A DNA stretch of 64,000 nucleotides from Roridomyces roridus (taxonomy: Eukaryota; Basidiomycota; Agaricomycetes; Agaricales; Mycenaceae). Positions 31,991 through 42,959 of the stretch are shown one piece after another. A model generated the notes under the pieces. It saw only the letters and a program-made list of their open reading frames with translations, made no database searches and had not been told where the DNA came from. The translations under genes were made by a program, and so were the position numbers. Each line of letters begins with the position of its first letter. The stretch's first letter is position 1. The stretch spans positions 2,914,001-2,978,000 of the forward strand of contig JARKIF010000002.1 of NCBI GenBank assembly GCA_029378245.1. Reading direction: 5' to 3'.

Positions 31991-33512
31991 ATGAAGCGTG
32001 GATTTCTTAACAGCAGCAAGGCGAAAGCTCAGCCTTTGGGCCCCGATTTGAAGGGCACTTCAACCAAAAAAGCGCCCGCACAGAGCCTTTTAAACGAACA
32101 AGTGCCCGTATACAGTCCTCAGCCAGATGCAAATGGCCACTATCCCAAGTTTCCCATTGGAAAGCAGCCTCGCGTCGGTCAGCTCCCTTCTTTTGACGCT
32201 GGACTGAATTTAACACTCCGCAGATGTACCCGAGGGCTATAGCATGCTCACCCCGTACACAAAGCACGATCCACGCGCCAAGATACAACATAATCCCGAC
32301 ACCATGCTATTCACCACGTTACCCATCGACGCGCCCGACGACGAACCCGTCTCGGAATGTTTCTTCTTTCACGGCAGCAAAGAACTGGTGGTCAACCTCC
32401 CTGGGTTCCCGAAGCCACTTGTACATCCCTCCACTCCCGCTCATCGTATGGGTTCCACTCCTGGCAAAGGGATGGGGCTTTTCAGTACGCGCGCTCTCAA
32501 AACAGGCGAACTGATCCTCACCGAACGCCCGCTCCTCGTTGCCCCACGTGGACTCCCAACTGCCTATCCTTCGTCTTTCACACACGAACAATACCTGCAG
32601 CACTCTCTCAACGAACTCGAAAAGGCAGAGGCTATTGCTGTTGAGCGAATGCGTCCCGAGGACCGAAAGGCATTCATGGCGCTCAGCAACTGCCACAAGG
32701 AAGATGGCTCTGGCCCCGTCGTCGGCATCGTACGTACCAACTCGTTGGCCCTCGGAGGATTACGCCCCGGCGTTACGGATGAAATGGGGGAGTACTGTGC
32801 TGTCCCTAAAGATATATCTCGCTTGAACCACAGGTGAGTACTACTTTCACATGACATGTTCGGTCCACCTGACTTGCCCTGAAGCTGCTCGCCCAACACC
32901 GCAACGCGCTTCGACAAGGCCTCCTTCTCGTACAGTCTCTTTGCCGTGCGTGAAATTGGGGAAGGCGAGGAGCTGACCTACACGTACACGGATACTCTTG
33001 TCTCCAAGGCGGAACGCCACACGGACCTCAAACCGTACGGCTTTGTCTGCAGCTGCACCGCCTGCGAGGGCCCCGAATCCGACGCCCGCCGTGCGTATCT
33101 CAAAAAAATGGGCGCCCCACAGATTTACGTCTGGCTCTACAACCCTCCTGAACTCGACAACATGTTCCATGACGAGTGCCGCCGTCAGCTCGCGTTGATC
33201 CAACAGGAGGGTTTGGAGCACGGGTCTCATCATTACAAGATTTTGGAGGCCGCGATGGAGGGATCTATAGCCATGGGTGACGCTCAAGGTGCGAGCGAGT
33301 GGGCTGCGAAGCTTGTCAAGATCAGCTGGCATGGAGAGCCTGCGGACGTCAAGGCGTATCTCGACCCTGCAAGCTCTGCGTTCAAGAAGCATCCGATGTG
33401 GCGCAAGAGGGTTGATCGTTCGCGAGACCCGCTTCAGGGCATACTAGAATTGGCGGCTCTGGCGAACAAGGATGGTCAGATTCGTCCTTGGAGTATGATG
33501 TTCCCAATGTGA
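31991..33512 (+). CDS. SET-domain protein (lysine methyltransferase-like)
   Basis: Exon 1 begins MKRGFLNSSKAKAQPLG. An intron at about 32178-32223 joins PRV to DVPEGYSMLTPY, and another (32835-32882) restores the SET hallmark NHSCSPNT. SET motifs: GKGMGLFSTRALKTGELIL (N-SET), NHSCSPNT plus GEELTYTYTD (the AdoMet/catalytic pseudoknot), then a post-SET Cys cluster CSCTAC. No MYND finger is seen, so it is closer to fungal SET proteins with a SMYD-like core. The substrate is unknown. An ATG at 31933 opens a conserved-looking peptide (MASKTYKTRLEASGS) but runs into a stop before exon 1, so it is taken as leader sequence. It has a truncated tandem copy directly downstream. Confidence 0.87.
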
Positions 33513-33690
33513 AGAAGAAGAATAAAGCAGTTTGTGTATTCTTTGTAAATTTCTTGGAACAGACCGTGCCCAGTGTAATATTGGCTGCATTCAGACCGAA
33601 ATAGATGTGCACAGCCACAGCTGTAGTCAATTATGGCTTCCAAGACGTACAAAGCAAAACTCGAGGCTTCTGGCTCTATTCCTCTCCCAT

Positions 33691-34190
33691 ATGAAGCGCG
33701 GATTTCTTAACAGCAGCAAGGCGAAAGCTCAGCCTTTAGGCCCCGATTTGAAGCACACTTCAGCCAACAAACCATCCGTACAGAGTCCTCCAGACGGCCA
33801 ATATCCTAAATATCGGATTGGCAAGCAGCCTCGCGTCGGTCAGTTCTCGTGTTGCAACGCTGGAACGAATTTAATTGTGCCGCAGATGTACCCGAGGGCT
33901 ATAGCACGCTCCCGCGCCAGTATACAGAGCACGATCCATGCGCCAAAATACAGCACCATCCCGACGCCATGATATACACCACGTTACCCATTGGCGCGCC
34001 TGACGACGAACCCGTCTCGGAATGTTTATTCTTTCACGGTAGCAAAGACCTGGTCGTGAACCAGCCTGGCTTCCCCAAGCCGCTTGTACATCCTGCCTCA
34101 CTGTTCGCCAGACCCCCTTCGGGCGATGCAAGATTTGGCGGCTCTGGTGAACCAGGGCGGTCAGCGTCGCTCTTGAGGTATGATGTATAG
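33691..34190 (+). pseudogene. Tandem SET-gene copy with the SET domain deleted
   Basis: The 5' part (MKRGFLNSSKAKAQPLG, the intron, DVPEGYS, CLFFHGSKDLVVNQPGFPKPLVHP) and also the leader upstream match the gene at 31991-33512. At about 34100 the similarity jumps to the last 90 bp of that gene (ctgttcgc...ggtatgatg against tcgttcgc...gagtatgatg). Nearly 1 kb with the whole SET domain is therefore missing. The tail is read in a different frame and ends ASLLRYDV. The frame before the join is intact despite clear divergence, so a short product remains possible. Confidence 0.85.
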
Positions 34191-34281
34191 CAGGCGTCTC
34201 GAAGTAGCAAGCAGTTGTTGTACTCGTTGTAAATTTCTTGAAACCAGAGTGTTGTATAGTACAGACATGTGTGCAGAAACC

Positions 34282-35887
34282 CTAAATGGACACAAACGCA
34301 CTCCCTCCCGCCTTGGCATCGAGACTCACAGCTTCGTGCAATCCTAATTACCAGCAGTCAGGAGGAGAGACAGGTTGAGCCAACTGGACATACCCATGAC
34401 TTCGAAAAACTCGCGCGGTCCCATACCTCGCGCGGCGGCGAAATCAGTACCAGTCTCCTTGAGCGACTTCATGGCTGCGCGGACAGCATGCACCATGGGA
34501 ACACAAGAAGCCAGCGAGAAGACTGAAGGCATTAGATACAATAAAACCGGATTATTGGACTCTCACTGATGATTTTCGCGCCCATGGCTTCAGCGTCCTT
34601 TGTAGTGAAGGAAGGGGTGAGACCGCCGGATATGACATTGACCAGAACCTTGAATAGCGGTCATCCATCGATTTCAAGATGAAATAAATCGACTCACTGG
34701 TTTGGGAGCCAGGCAAGTAACTGTGTGCTCGAGCAATTCCTTGGTCTTGACGCCTTCAATGAAACAAACATCGGCACCCGCGTCCGCAGCCAGCTTCAAT
34801 CGTATAATCGCTTCATCCATGCCGAGCACCTGCGCAGAATCGGTGCGACCGATAATAACAAAGTCCGAGTTGCCGGGGATAGAGTCACGGGCCAGAACTG
34901 CCGCACGGATCCGAGTGACGAACTCTTCGCGAGAGACGACTTGCTTCCCAAGGAGGTGACCGCAGCGCTTCGTTTGGACCTGGTCTTCGATATGGAGGCC
35001 GGCAACTCCTGCACGGGCGTATTTTGTGACTGTGCGAGCGATCATGGTGGGTCCGCCGAAGCTGTGTCCGAGTTTCAACGACTGGTGGAGGAGCAACAAG
35101 AAAGGCACGTACCCAGTGTCTGCATCCGCGATCACAGGCATTGTGACGTCCAAACTACAAACCATCTCGGCCGCCTAGCCAGAAACCTCGTCAGTCGATT
35201 TAAGGGCGCAGCGGTGGATTAAGCTACCGTGACAAAGTCATTGATGGTCGCAATGGCGAGGTCTGGTTGTCCGAGTCTCTAAAAGATTGCTTAATGACGA
35301 ACATAAGATATATGGCTGAAACTCACAGAAGCTGTGGTTGCGGCGCCACTAAGAATTCATCAGAGGTGAGCGAGAGAGTAAAAAGGCACGACAAACCTTT
35401 GGTAGAGGCAGTCAAAGCCGGCTTCGATGGCACATCGCGCGCTGATACCATCGCAGACTCCTGGAGCAACCTGAAGAAATGATGAATGAAGAGAAGGAAC
35501 AGCAAAGGAAGTGCTGACGACGATTCCGGGACGGGCGAGCATTTGGCGAAGGCGGGTCGCGGGATTTGTTGAAAGAGGGCCATCCAGATAATTGCGCGGG
35601 TCGAGACGCGTGTTGTAATACACGGTGGAAGGAGGCATTTCGGGCATTTCTGGCATGGCGAGGACGGGCTTCTGAGCGATTGGTTGGGGCTTGACATTTT
35701 CCACGACTAGGCGAGGGCTGAGAAGGGCGTGCGTCCATATTCTTGTAACGATGGTGGGTACGAGGAGGGCGGTAGCAACGAGTGTGAGGAACGGGAAGAC
35801 CCATAGCGGTAGTATGGACGTGTGCGTTGGATTGGAGAAAAGGAGCGAAACAATGGCGTGAATAGACGGAGTAGGTGTAGCCAACAT
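34282..35887 (-). CDS. Isocitrate lyase/PEP mutase-family enzyme, copy 3, with N-terminal membrane anchor
   Basis: This is a diverged paralogue of the two inverted-repeat genes with the same core: DGISARCAIEAGFDCLYQ, VIADADTG, HIEDQVQTKRCGHLLGK, IIGRTDSAQVLGMDEA, and an end KAGGSAFVSI reached across a last intron at about 34325-34386. The N-terminus is different. It has MLATPTPSIHAIVSLLF, a hydrophobic helix (LPLWVFPFLTLVATALLV), then VKPQPIAQKPVLAMPEM before the shared YYNTRLDPRNYLDGPLS. So the protein is about 60 residues longer and probably membrane-tethered. One intron inside the metal-binding strand (DADTG/FGGP, about 35060-35115) is absent from the other copies. The reaction is as uncertain as for them. 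Confidence 0.85.
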
Positions 35888-36248
35888 GGTGGCAAGAGGT
35901 AGGTTGAATGGACCCGACGGATCACACAATCTCGCTTTTCAACGCCTTTCAGTTACTTTCACCCTCGCGCACGTCTTCAGTCGTGGAATTTGCCTATAAA
36001 ATAGACGGGGAGCAGTAGGTACGATATTGCGGAATATAACGGATGCCTCCACCGCTGTGTTTGAGCTTGATTCACACCGACCACGACTGGCATGAAAGTT
36101 TATGCTCCTAACTTCAACTAGGGCAGCGTCGGCGCGTTGGATACCGGCGTTTTCGCACCTGCACGCGAAAGGGCTAGCACGGGGGCGATTTAAAGCTGCA
36201 TTTGTAAGGCCGAAGGTCACCCGGGTATCATCTACCAGAGCCTCCACC
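35888..36248. other. Divergent promoter region
   Basis: It separates the copy 3 isocitrate lyase-like gene from the NADH pyrophosphatase gene. No gene is seen. Confidence 0.5.
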
Positions 36249-37661
36249 ATGTCCGATACGTGCGTGAACCGTCTCTTCTCTCCATTCTGCTGGATAACGC
36301 TCGAAATTTGAAGTACTAGTGCGCCGTTGAACCGTTTATCATGGCTTAGAACTTCGCACTCGTTCTTAAACGCCATCGCCGCATCCCCCAACGCTCGGTG
36401 GCTCCTCTTGAACGGAACCCAACATCTCTTATCCAGCAGCGCCGTCCTCGCAGAATTAACAACCGAGCAGGTCAAATCCTTCTTGGGACCCGAACCCTGG
36501 TTCGGCCAGGGCAAGGACGAGGGCCAGACGCTCACCGCGAACGAGTTGGGCACATTCACCGAGTCCGCGAGACATCGTGGCCCCCGTATCGTGTTTCTTG
36601 GCTTGCATGATGCCCTGTCCACTGTCAATGCCCTACCGACCTCCGATTTCACCGATCCCGAGACTGCTGTGGCCAAACTGAACGGCACTCCCTACTTTGC
36701 ATTTGATATCGGTGAGGCCAACGCTTCCGCGTTCCTCGAGGAGCACAAGCAATTCAGCTGGGGCGAGGCGCGGCCATTGATGATGAATGTGACTCTGGAC
36801 AAACTTTCCCTTGCTTTGTTCACCGAGTCCAGGAGCATGGTGGACTGGAACCTGAGGAACAAATTTTGCCCTGCCTGCGGCTCCCCTACGTTTTCGCAGT
36901 GGGGCGGTTGGAAGCTTTCTTGCTCTACCCTTTTGCCATGGGCCGACAACACGGGCAAAGAGCCTTGTCCTACGGCGTAGGTTGTTATCTCTCCTCGATA
37001 TCTGTCGTGACGTTCTTTCAGGAAAGGTCTCCATAACTTTGCCCATCCTCGTACCGATCCAGTAGTTATTACACTCGTCCTCGATGAAACTGGCGAGAAA
37101 GTCCTTATGGGTCGAGGGGTACGCTTCTGCATTCATTTGCGATTACACAAACTCACCCCCAAACAGAAGAAATTCCCGGGGAAATTTTATTCCGCTCTTG
37201 CGGGCTTCATCGAGCCCGCAGAGACGTTCGAAGACTCCGTCATCCGGGAGATCTGGGAGGAAGCAGGCGTCAAAGTGTGGGATGTCCAATACCACTCTAC
37301 GCAGCCGTGGCCCTTCCCCGCCAATCTGATGGTCGGTTTCTACGCTCGCGCCGATTCCTCCCAGACCATCCGAGTCGACCTCGACAATGAGCTCGCTGAT
37401 GCTCGGTGGTTCACGCGTGCCGAGGTGCTCGAGGTTGTCAACCACAAACTGGGATCCAACTTGAGTGGCAGAGACCACAAGAGACTGGATGAGATCACGG
37501 ATGGGCCTAGTGGGAAAGCGGCAGCAGGTGAAGCCGCGCCGGTTGTCGAAGACGAGCCACCATTCCGTGTACCACCCACAGGAGCCATCGCTGGAGTTCT
37601 CATCAGGGACTGGGCCTTTGGGAAGAAGACGTTTGCTCCCATTCAAAAAGGAAATTTGTAG
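36249..37661 (+). CDS. NPY1: NADH pyrophosphatase (NUDIX, Npy1/NUDT12-type)
   Basis: The start is MSDT joined across an intron to TSAPLNRLSWLRTSHSF. Features in order: an N-terminal NUDIX-like domain; a zinc ribbon (FCPACGSPTFSQWGGWKLSCS...PCPT, four Cys); then the NUDIX box GFIEPAETFEDSVIREIWEEAG matching Gx5Ex7REUxEExGU; then the NADH-specific SQPWPFPxxLM-type motif (STQPWPFPANLMVGF). It hydrolyses NADH and NAD caps to NMNH plus AMP, usually in peroxisomes. The C-terminus ends KGNL, which resembles the non-canonical PNL peroxisomal signal of human NUDT12. Three introns; length about 440 residues. Confidence 0.93.
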
Positions 37662-37701
37662 ATGACAACTATGTACTCGTTAACAGAAATAGAGAATGCC
37701 G

Positions 37702-39307
37702 CTAAACGCCGGCAGGGCCGAACGGAAGAATCTGCTGATCGCATCCAGCGTTTGCCGAGGCTGCCGTGAATTGGATTCCAGTAAGAAAGTCGACGTTTTG
37801 TTTGAACAAGCCAGTGGTGTTGACGAGTACGCCGGGAACGTTTGCTGCTTGGTCAAAGTATGCAGTGCATGCCTGTAAACTTATGAACACGGTCGTTCAC
37901 TGCAGATAATGTACCCACAAAGCTACTGTTCCATGGGGCCGGTGGCGGCGGGTCCGCAACAAACACGCCCTGGGCGTTATTCCGGCCGGGCTGGAGAGGA
38001 ATCGCCGCCTTGATTTGAGCGGCCGCCACTCCATTTATCGCACCAGTGACGGGTGCCGCCGCCCGGAACCATTGATCCGGGAAAGTTTGATTGCGGAAGA
38101 ACGAGCCGATGATCGAAAGAGTGGCTTGTTTCGTCGTTCCATTGGCAAAGGCACTATATTAGATGAGCACAGTGAGTGGCCAACTAGAAGGACATACTTG
38201 AGAATGAAGGACGCCTCTGCATAAGCACCGTTCATCCGCTGCGCCGCGAATTTGAACTGCAGCATCCAGTTAGCCGTCAATAATGATGAATTAATCGGGT
38301 TACCTCGGGGTTCGCCGCTTGGTCCATCGCAATGTTTTGCTGCTTCATTGCGATGAGCGTGGCGACGTTAAAGACGGTGTTGTTTCCTTCTGGACCACTG
38401 TCGCCAAATTTTCCGAGCTGCAGTAGGTCCAGATCATACAAAACATCCTGAAAGTCCCTGTTGTCCCCAATAAACGCGTCGGCTCGCGTCATGGACGCGT
38501 CACCTAGGGATCACATAAGATAAAGGAAGACTGGGACTGGGATGATACCTGCCTTCAAAGCGTCCGTGCTTCGCTATCCCACCTGTTTCCGGCCCATCTA
38601 TGTTCCCCGGGAGGGGTGGAACCAAAGGAGAAACGCCTCCAATGGAAATCTTGTTCACGAACGGATTCCCTCTTGTCAACTGTTCTAATTAAAGGTGGCT
38701 CAATTTTTGTCCATCGGGGAAACGCACCATATTGTTAGCCACCATGAGGGCACCAGTCCGCAGTTCGATATTGAACGCCTGGGAGGGATTGGACCTGGAA
38801 ATGCGGGTGAAATGCTGAATATACAGACCTCCATCATGGCAACGAGTATTTCCTCAAAAGACGCGATGCCGCTGCGGATAGTACAGTGTTATCGCCGCGA
38901 CCCCCTGAGATTTGGATGCATCGTACTTTCTCGGAATAAACCCGTGATTCGCCAGGGTATTCATAGCAGCTGCTGCAATTTCAGGACGAAGTCATAGAAA
39001 AAACAAGACGAACGGCAAGCTTGGAGGGAAGAGTCAATACAATATTTCACCGAGGGCTTGAAAACATACGTCCACGCTGGTCATCTGGGCCTGGCGCAAT
39101 AAACGGATGTGCAGCATCTATACAAGAATCAGATTCAAGGCCGGGATGAGCAACGCATAACTCGCCTGGAATCTGCTTCAAGCCGGTCTCGGTGGCTTGA
39201 GGAGGCAAGACGATCAAGGTGCCCGTTTGACCATGTTGCACCTCGGTGGTTGGGGTAGCAGGCCCACAAAGTACAGCTGGTAGAAGTGATATGAACAGGA
39301 ATCTCAT
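37702..39307 (-). CDS. Secreted chloroperoxidase-family protein (Peroxidase_2), axial Cys apparently missing
   Basis: A signal peptide (MRFLFISLLPAVLCGPA) is followed by HPFIAPGPDDQRG, NTLANHGFIPRNGIASFEEILVAMMEAFNIELRTGALMVANNM, ISIGGVSPLVPPLPGN, KHGRFEGDASMTRADAFIGDNRDFQD (catalytic Glu region), then RMNGAYAEASFILK and a C-terminal domain. These are the landmarks of heme-thiolate haloperoxidases and peroxygenases. The segment normally reading PCPxxNTLANH reads GPAAMNTLANH across the first intron (about 39005-39070). Neither obvious acceptor (ttgcag or gcagcag) supplies a Cys-Pro. Without the thiolate ligand the protein would not be a normal peroxygenase. About eight short introns. Confidence 0.82.
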
Positions 39308-39616
39308 TCTGAGCCGCAGGGTACCATCGAGACACGACGCTTTTAAACGTGAACAGAATGAGCAGCCGAAATATTTCCATCCCGATGCGATGATAATAGA
39401 CTTGCCTGAAGGCCACTTTTTGTCCGCACTTTCGATTCAGTTCACCCTTCGGGACGCCGACGAACCCGGCGCGAAGATGCCAGATGACCTTGACCCGGGT
39501 TAAAAATGTCAAGAATGTCCACGCAAAGCGGTGGTGGGATTAGAAGAAACACCGGCCACAGTCCAGAAATTCAAGGTGCAAGACCGATTGTAGACTGGTC
39601 AACTTGAGAGGATTAA
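39308..39616. other. Intergenic region
   Basis: It holds the promoter of the peroxidase-like gene and the 3' end of the RTC4-domain gene. No further gene seen. Confidence 0.5.
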
Positions 39617-42513
39617 TCAAAATATTTCATTCGGAACTGCAACATCGTCTAGTAACCAATTGTATGAGTCCTGGCCGCCCGACTGCGAGTTGTCGCTATC
39701 GGAAATGTCGATGGCCAGCGAGTGGGACCACCGGGTTGAGGATTCCGTCTTCTCCCTAACCGCCATTCGAGCCAAAGGTGGACGAAAACAGGCGTCACTT
39801 ACCCTTTCACAGCTGCCGCCCGCCGTTCTTTAGCAGCTTCAAAAGGCTTGAACCCAGATGATGTGGCAGAGACGATGCGCGATTTTTTGAAGCGCGGTGT
39901 AGCATCTTGCTCATCATCCGAGTTTGGAATCATCGGCTTGACGGCTTTTCGGCGACCACTGGGTCTTCTCGGGCCATCGCTCGTCAAACTACCGTCATCG
40001 GAGGAGCAAAGGTCAACAACGCTGCTCCCTCGAGTAGTTCGTTTGGTCTCGGTCACCAAAACCGAAGGCGATCGTCGTTTGGAGGATGTCTTGACACTAC
40101 GCGAGTCAACCGTCTGCAGCTTCGGTAACGGCACCTTGGGACCACATTCGACTGAATCGTCCGAGTCGGATGTTTCCGCACCACTGGGGGCTAATTTGCT
40201 GGCCTTGGGTGTCTTCTTCGCGTCACTGCTTTCACAAGCGCTCATCCCCACATCAGAATCCACTCTTGGTTCAGAGGAAGAATCCGTGTCCATTCCGCTG
40301 GTCGACGTGGCTCTCATCGCTTTGTCCTTGCCCTTGTGTAGCGGCCGTGGTCGAGGGACGGTCTTCGGTTTCACCACGACGACCTCTTGTTCCTCCTGCT
40401 CTTTTGCCTTCCTAGCTCGCCTCTTCTCCTTCGCAGCTTCGGCTCTCTGGCGTTTCTCAGCCTCCTCCTGCTGCATCCGTAAAATCTCCTCCTCTTCCTC
40501 CCTCTCCTCGAGTTCAAGCTCCTTTCTCCGTCTCCGGGCCCTCTCCATGACCATTTGATCAGCCACACCGAGTGCATCTTGGGCCCCGTTCTGTGTCTTG
40601 CCCGCCCCTTCTCCCGTATCCTCCGGGAACATAGCAACCCCATAACTCGCACTCTCTCTCAGTACAGCCATGGCACGCTTCTTGTCTGCTTTACTGTCGA
40701 CGTTCAGATCCATGTCCTCTATCACGAGCCGCATGCCAACTTCCGGCACCAATATTCGTTGGATGAACTCGTTCGGCGTGAGAGGATCGACGAGATGAGG
40801 GTCCACGGAGGCAAGGGGAAACATATCGTAGAGTGTTTGGTGTATGATCACAGAACCAAGTTCGCCGTAACTGCGAGCAACATTAGACACCAACAGGCGA
40901 ATCTGAAAGAGACACTGACTATCCCGGTTGCGTCTTTTCAAAGTTGGTAAACTGGCCTTGCAGACCCTTGACACCCTTGGTGCCATTCGCCTCAAAATCT
41001 TTGACCATATCCCTCCAGAATAGACACCGCATCCGCGGACCCTTCTTCCCTCGGGGTTCCTTCGGCTGATTCTCCTCGCTTCTGCCGTAAACGATGGGAT
41101 CACCGGGATCAGCAACAATCTGCTCGAGCTCGCGCTTCATTTCTAGGACTCGGCGCTTGAGAGCACCCCAGTCGATGGACTTTGGCCAACCCCGCGCCTC
41201 CGCTTCCGGGAGTGTCTCGCTCTCGTAGCGGTGGCGCTGGCACACGGCGACGAAAACGTTCATGGGGGCTTTACGTCCGAGCGGATTGGAAGGTCGAGCG
41301 TCACGGTATGACTTCTTGAAGGTCTGCTCCAGCAGGCGAGTCAACAGGGGAGTGGGCTGGGTCGGGAGTGGTGTATCACAGTACGGACATAGAGTCTTGG
41401 GATCCGTGTCGGGTGAGATGAAGACTGCGAAAAATTAGTATCTTGCTCAGTTTGAAGAAAAATGACAAACGTAGTTCGTCGTGCTCTACTCCGGAGGCCC
41501 TACAGAAACTTAGCATTGACGAAAATGAGTATTGGGACTGCATACCGAGAATGATTTCTGTATCGTTTCCGATCGGGCTCTTCATCGCTGTCTGTGCCGA
41601 CAGAACGTCGTTTGCCCGATCCACCTTCGGTGTCCATCGGAAATGGAGCTATTTTCTTGGATTTCCGACCTTCATCCAATAATGGGCGAAGCGGAGACGG
41701 GGCAGGAAACTCGGCGGTCTTGAATTTGCTCCGTGTATGATTCACCGGTGTAGTAACAGGCGATGAAAGTGGGGAAGGAAGTGGGAATTCGGCGGTCGTG
41801 TACTGGCTCTTGGGTAGAGGAGACAGGTCCGGAAATCCCTCTGTGGCTCTCGCCTTCCCCTTCGAGTTGCGCTCATCGGTCTTGAATTTGCTCCGTTTAT
41901 GCTTCACCGGTGTAGCATCGACATCTATGACAGGCGATGGAAGCGGGGACAAGACCGGAAATGGCTCTATTACTTTGCCCTTCCCCTTCGAGTTGCGAGG
42001 GGGCGAGGCTGGCGAGCTGTCCCGAACGGTGGCACGCGACTTTGCTGCCGGCTTGGATGTGGAGGGAGAGGCAGGACGTCGTGGTTGTACGCGTGACCGT
42101 TGCTCATTGCGTTCGGGAGCGGAGTGGGTGTCAGGGACTTGGTTTCGATTGGGGGCCCTCTCCTTCAGGGGACGCGTCGAGGAGGACGCTACTGCGTTCT
42201 TGGTATTGTTTTGTCCACGACTATCGCTCAAAACGCGTTTGGACGTGGGTTTGTCCTCAGAAGCATCTTTGTTCCTCCTGAAACTGAGCTTCTTTATGAC
42301 ATCCTCCGTACACAACTTCTTGGGCGGCGAAGAGGGGAGGCTGTTCAACTCGTCGTCACTGTCGTCGTCGTCGTCAATGACCACTGTGGCCCGAGTCTTG
42401 CGAGTCTCGGGCCTGGGTGCGGTGTCCATGGTCGAGGGGATATCCACGTGGAGCATACCCGAGGAAGTTTGTGGACGCTGCCCCAGCCGCTGCTGATATG
42501 TGCCGCTCTCCAT
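39617..42513 (-). CDS. RTC4-like domain protein with long disordered N-terminus
   Basis: The ATG at 42513 opens MESGTYQQRLGQR. The first about 300 residues are Ser/Pro/Lys-rich with two imperfect internal repeats (PFPVLSPLPSP / GFPDLSPLP / EFPLPSPLSSP and TPVKHKRSKFKT / TPVNHTRSKFKT). Then LCPYCDTPLPTQPTPLL begins the RTC4-like domain, with VAVCQRHRYESETLPEAEARGWPKSIDWGALKRRV, YGELGSVIIHQTLYDMFP and LTPNEFIQRILVPEVGMRLVIEDM. A Glu/Arg/Lys coiled coil (near 40500) and an acidic Ser-rich tail follow. The last exon ends DDVAVPNEIF. Yeast Rtc4 was found in a screen for telomere-capping suppressors; its molecular role is unclear. Several phosphorylatable DSDDE patches suggest a nuclear protein. 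Confidence 0.8.
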
Positions 42514-42959
42514 GCAGTCGAGGACAGGGCCGTGACGCGTCGGAAAGTCGAAGAGAGAGGAGACACGCGCGACGCGTCGCAAAAGTTGAAGAGGAGAGGG
42601 AGTTGACAGGTCACAAACTTAGAGTGATCCCAACATTCGAAGACTCGATGCGTGCCACTGTATGCTCAGACCCAACTCAGATCTCCAGAGCATCTAGCAA
42701 TTGCCACAAGGGCACTCCCGTAATTGGAAGATTTCATTGTGATACAAGAGCCAAGTTGTATCAAAACACGCATTCAGCGAGGTCGAGTGGTCGACGCGTC
42801 TTTTTCGTGAGGAACACGGTTGAAAGGATAGTAAACAGCACACCCTCGAGCCCTCTGCAGATACAGTGTTTGAAGCCGAGTGGCTGACACTTTGGGTGAC
42901 TTTGTATGTCAGCCACCCATTCTCTCCTTGACCCCAACCCCCATCTCCCCACACACAAC
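42514..42959. promoter_or_regulatory. Divergent promoter between the RTC4-domain gene and the P450 gene
   Basis: About 0.45 kb with no conserved ORF. A pyrimidine-rich stretch (42920-42958) immediately precedes the P450 start. Confidence 0.5.

Noticed and set aside
35939..36688. A 249-residue minus-strand frame
   Set aside because: It overlaps the first exons of the NADH pyrophosphatase in antisense and has no domain.
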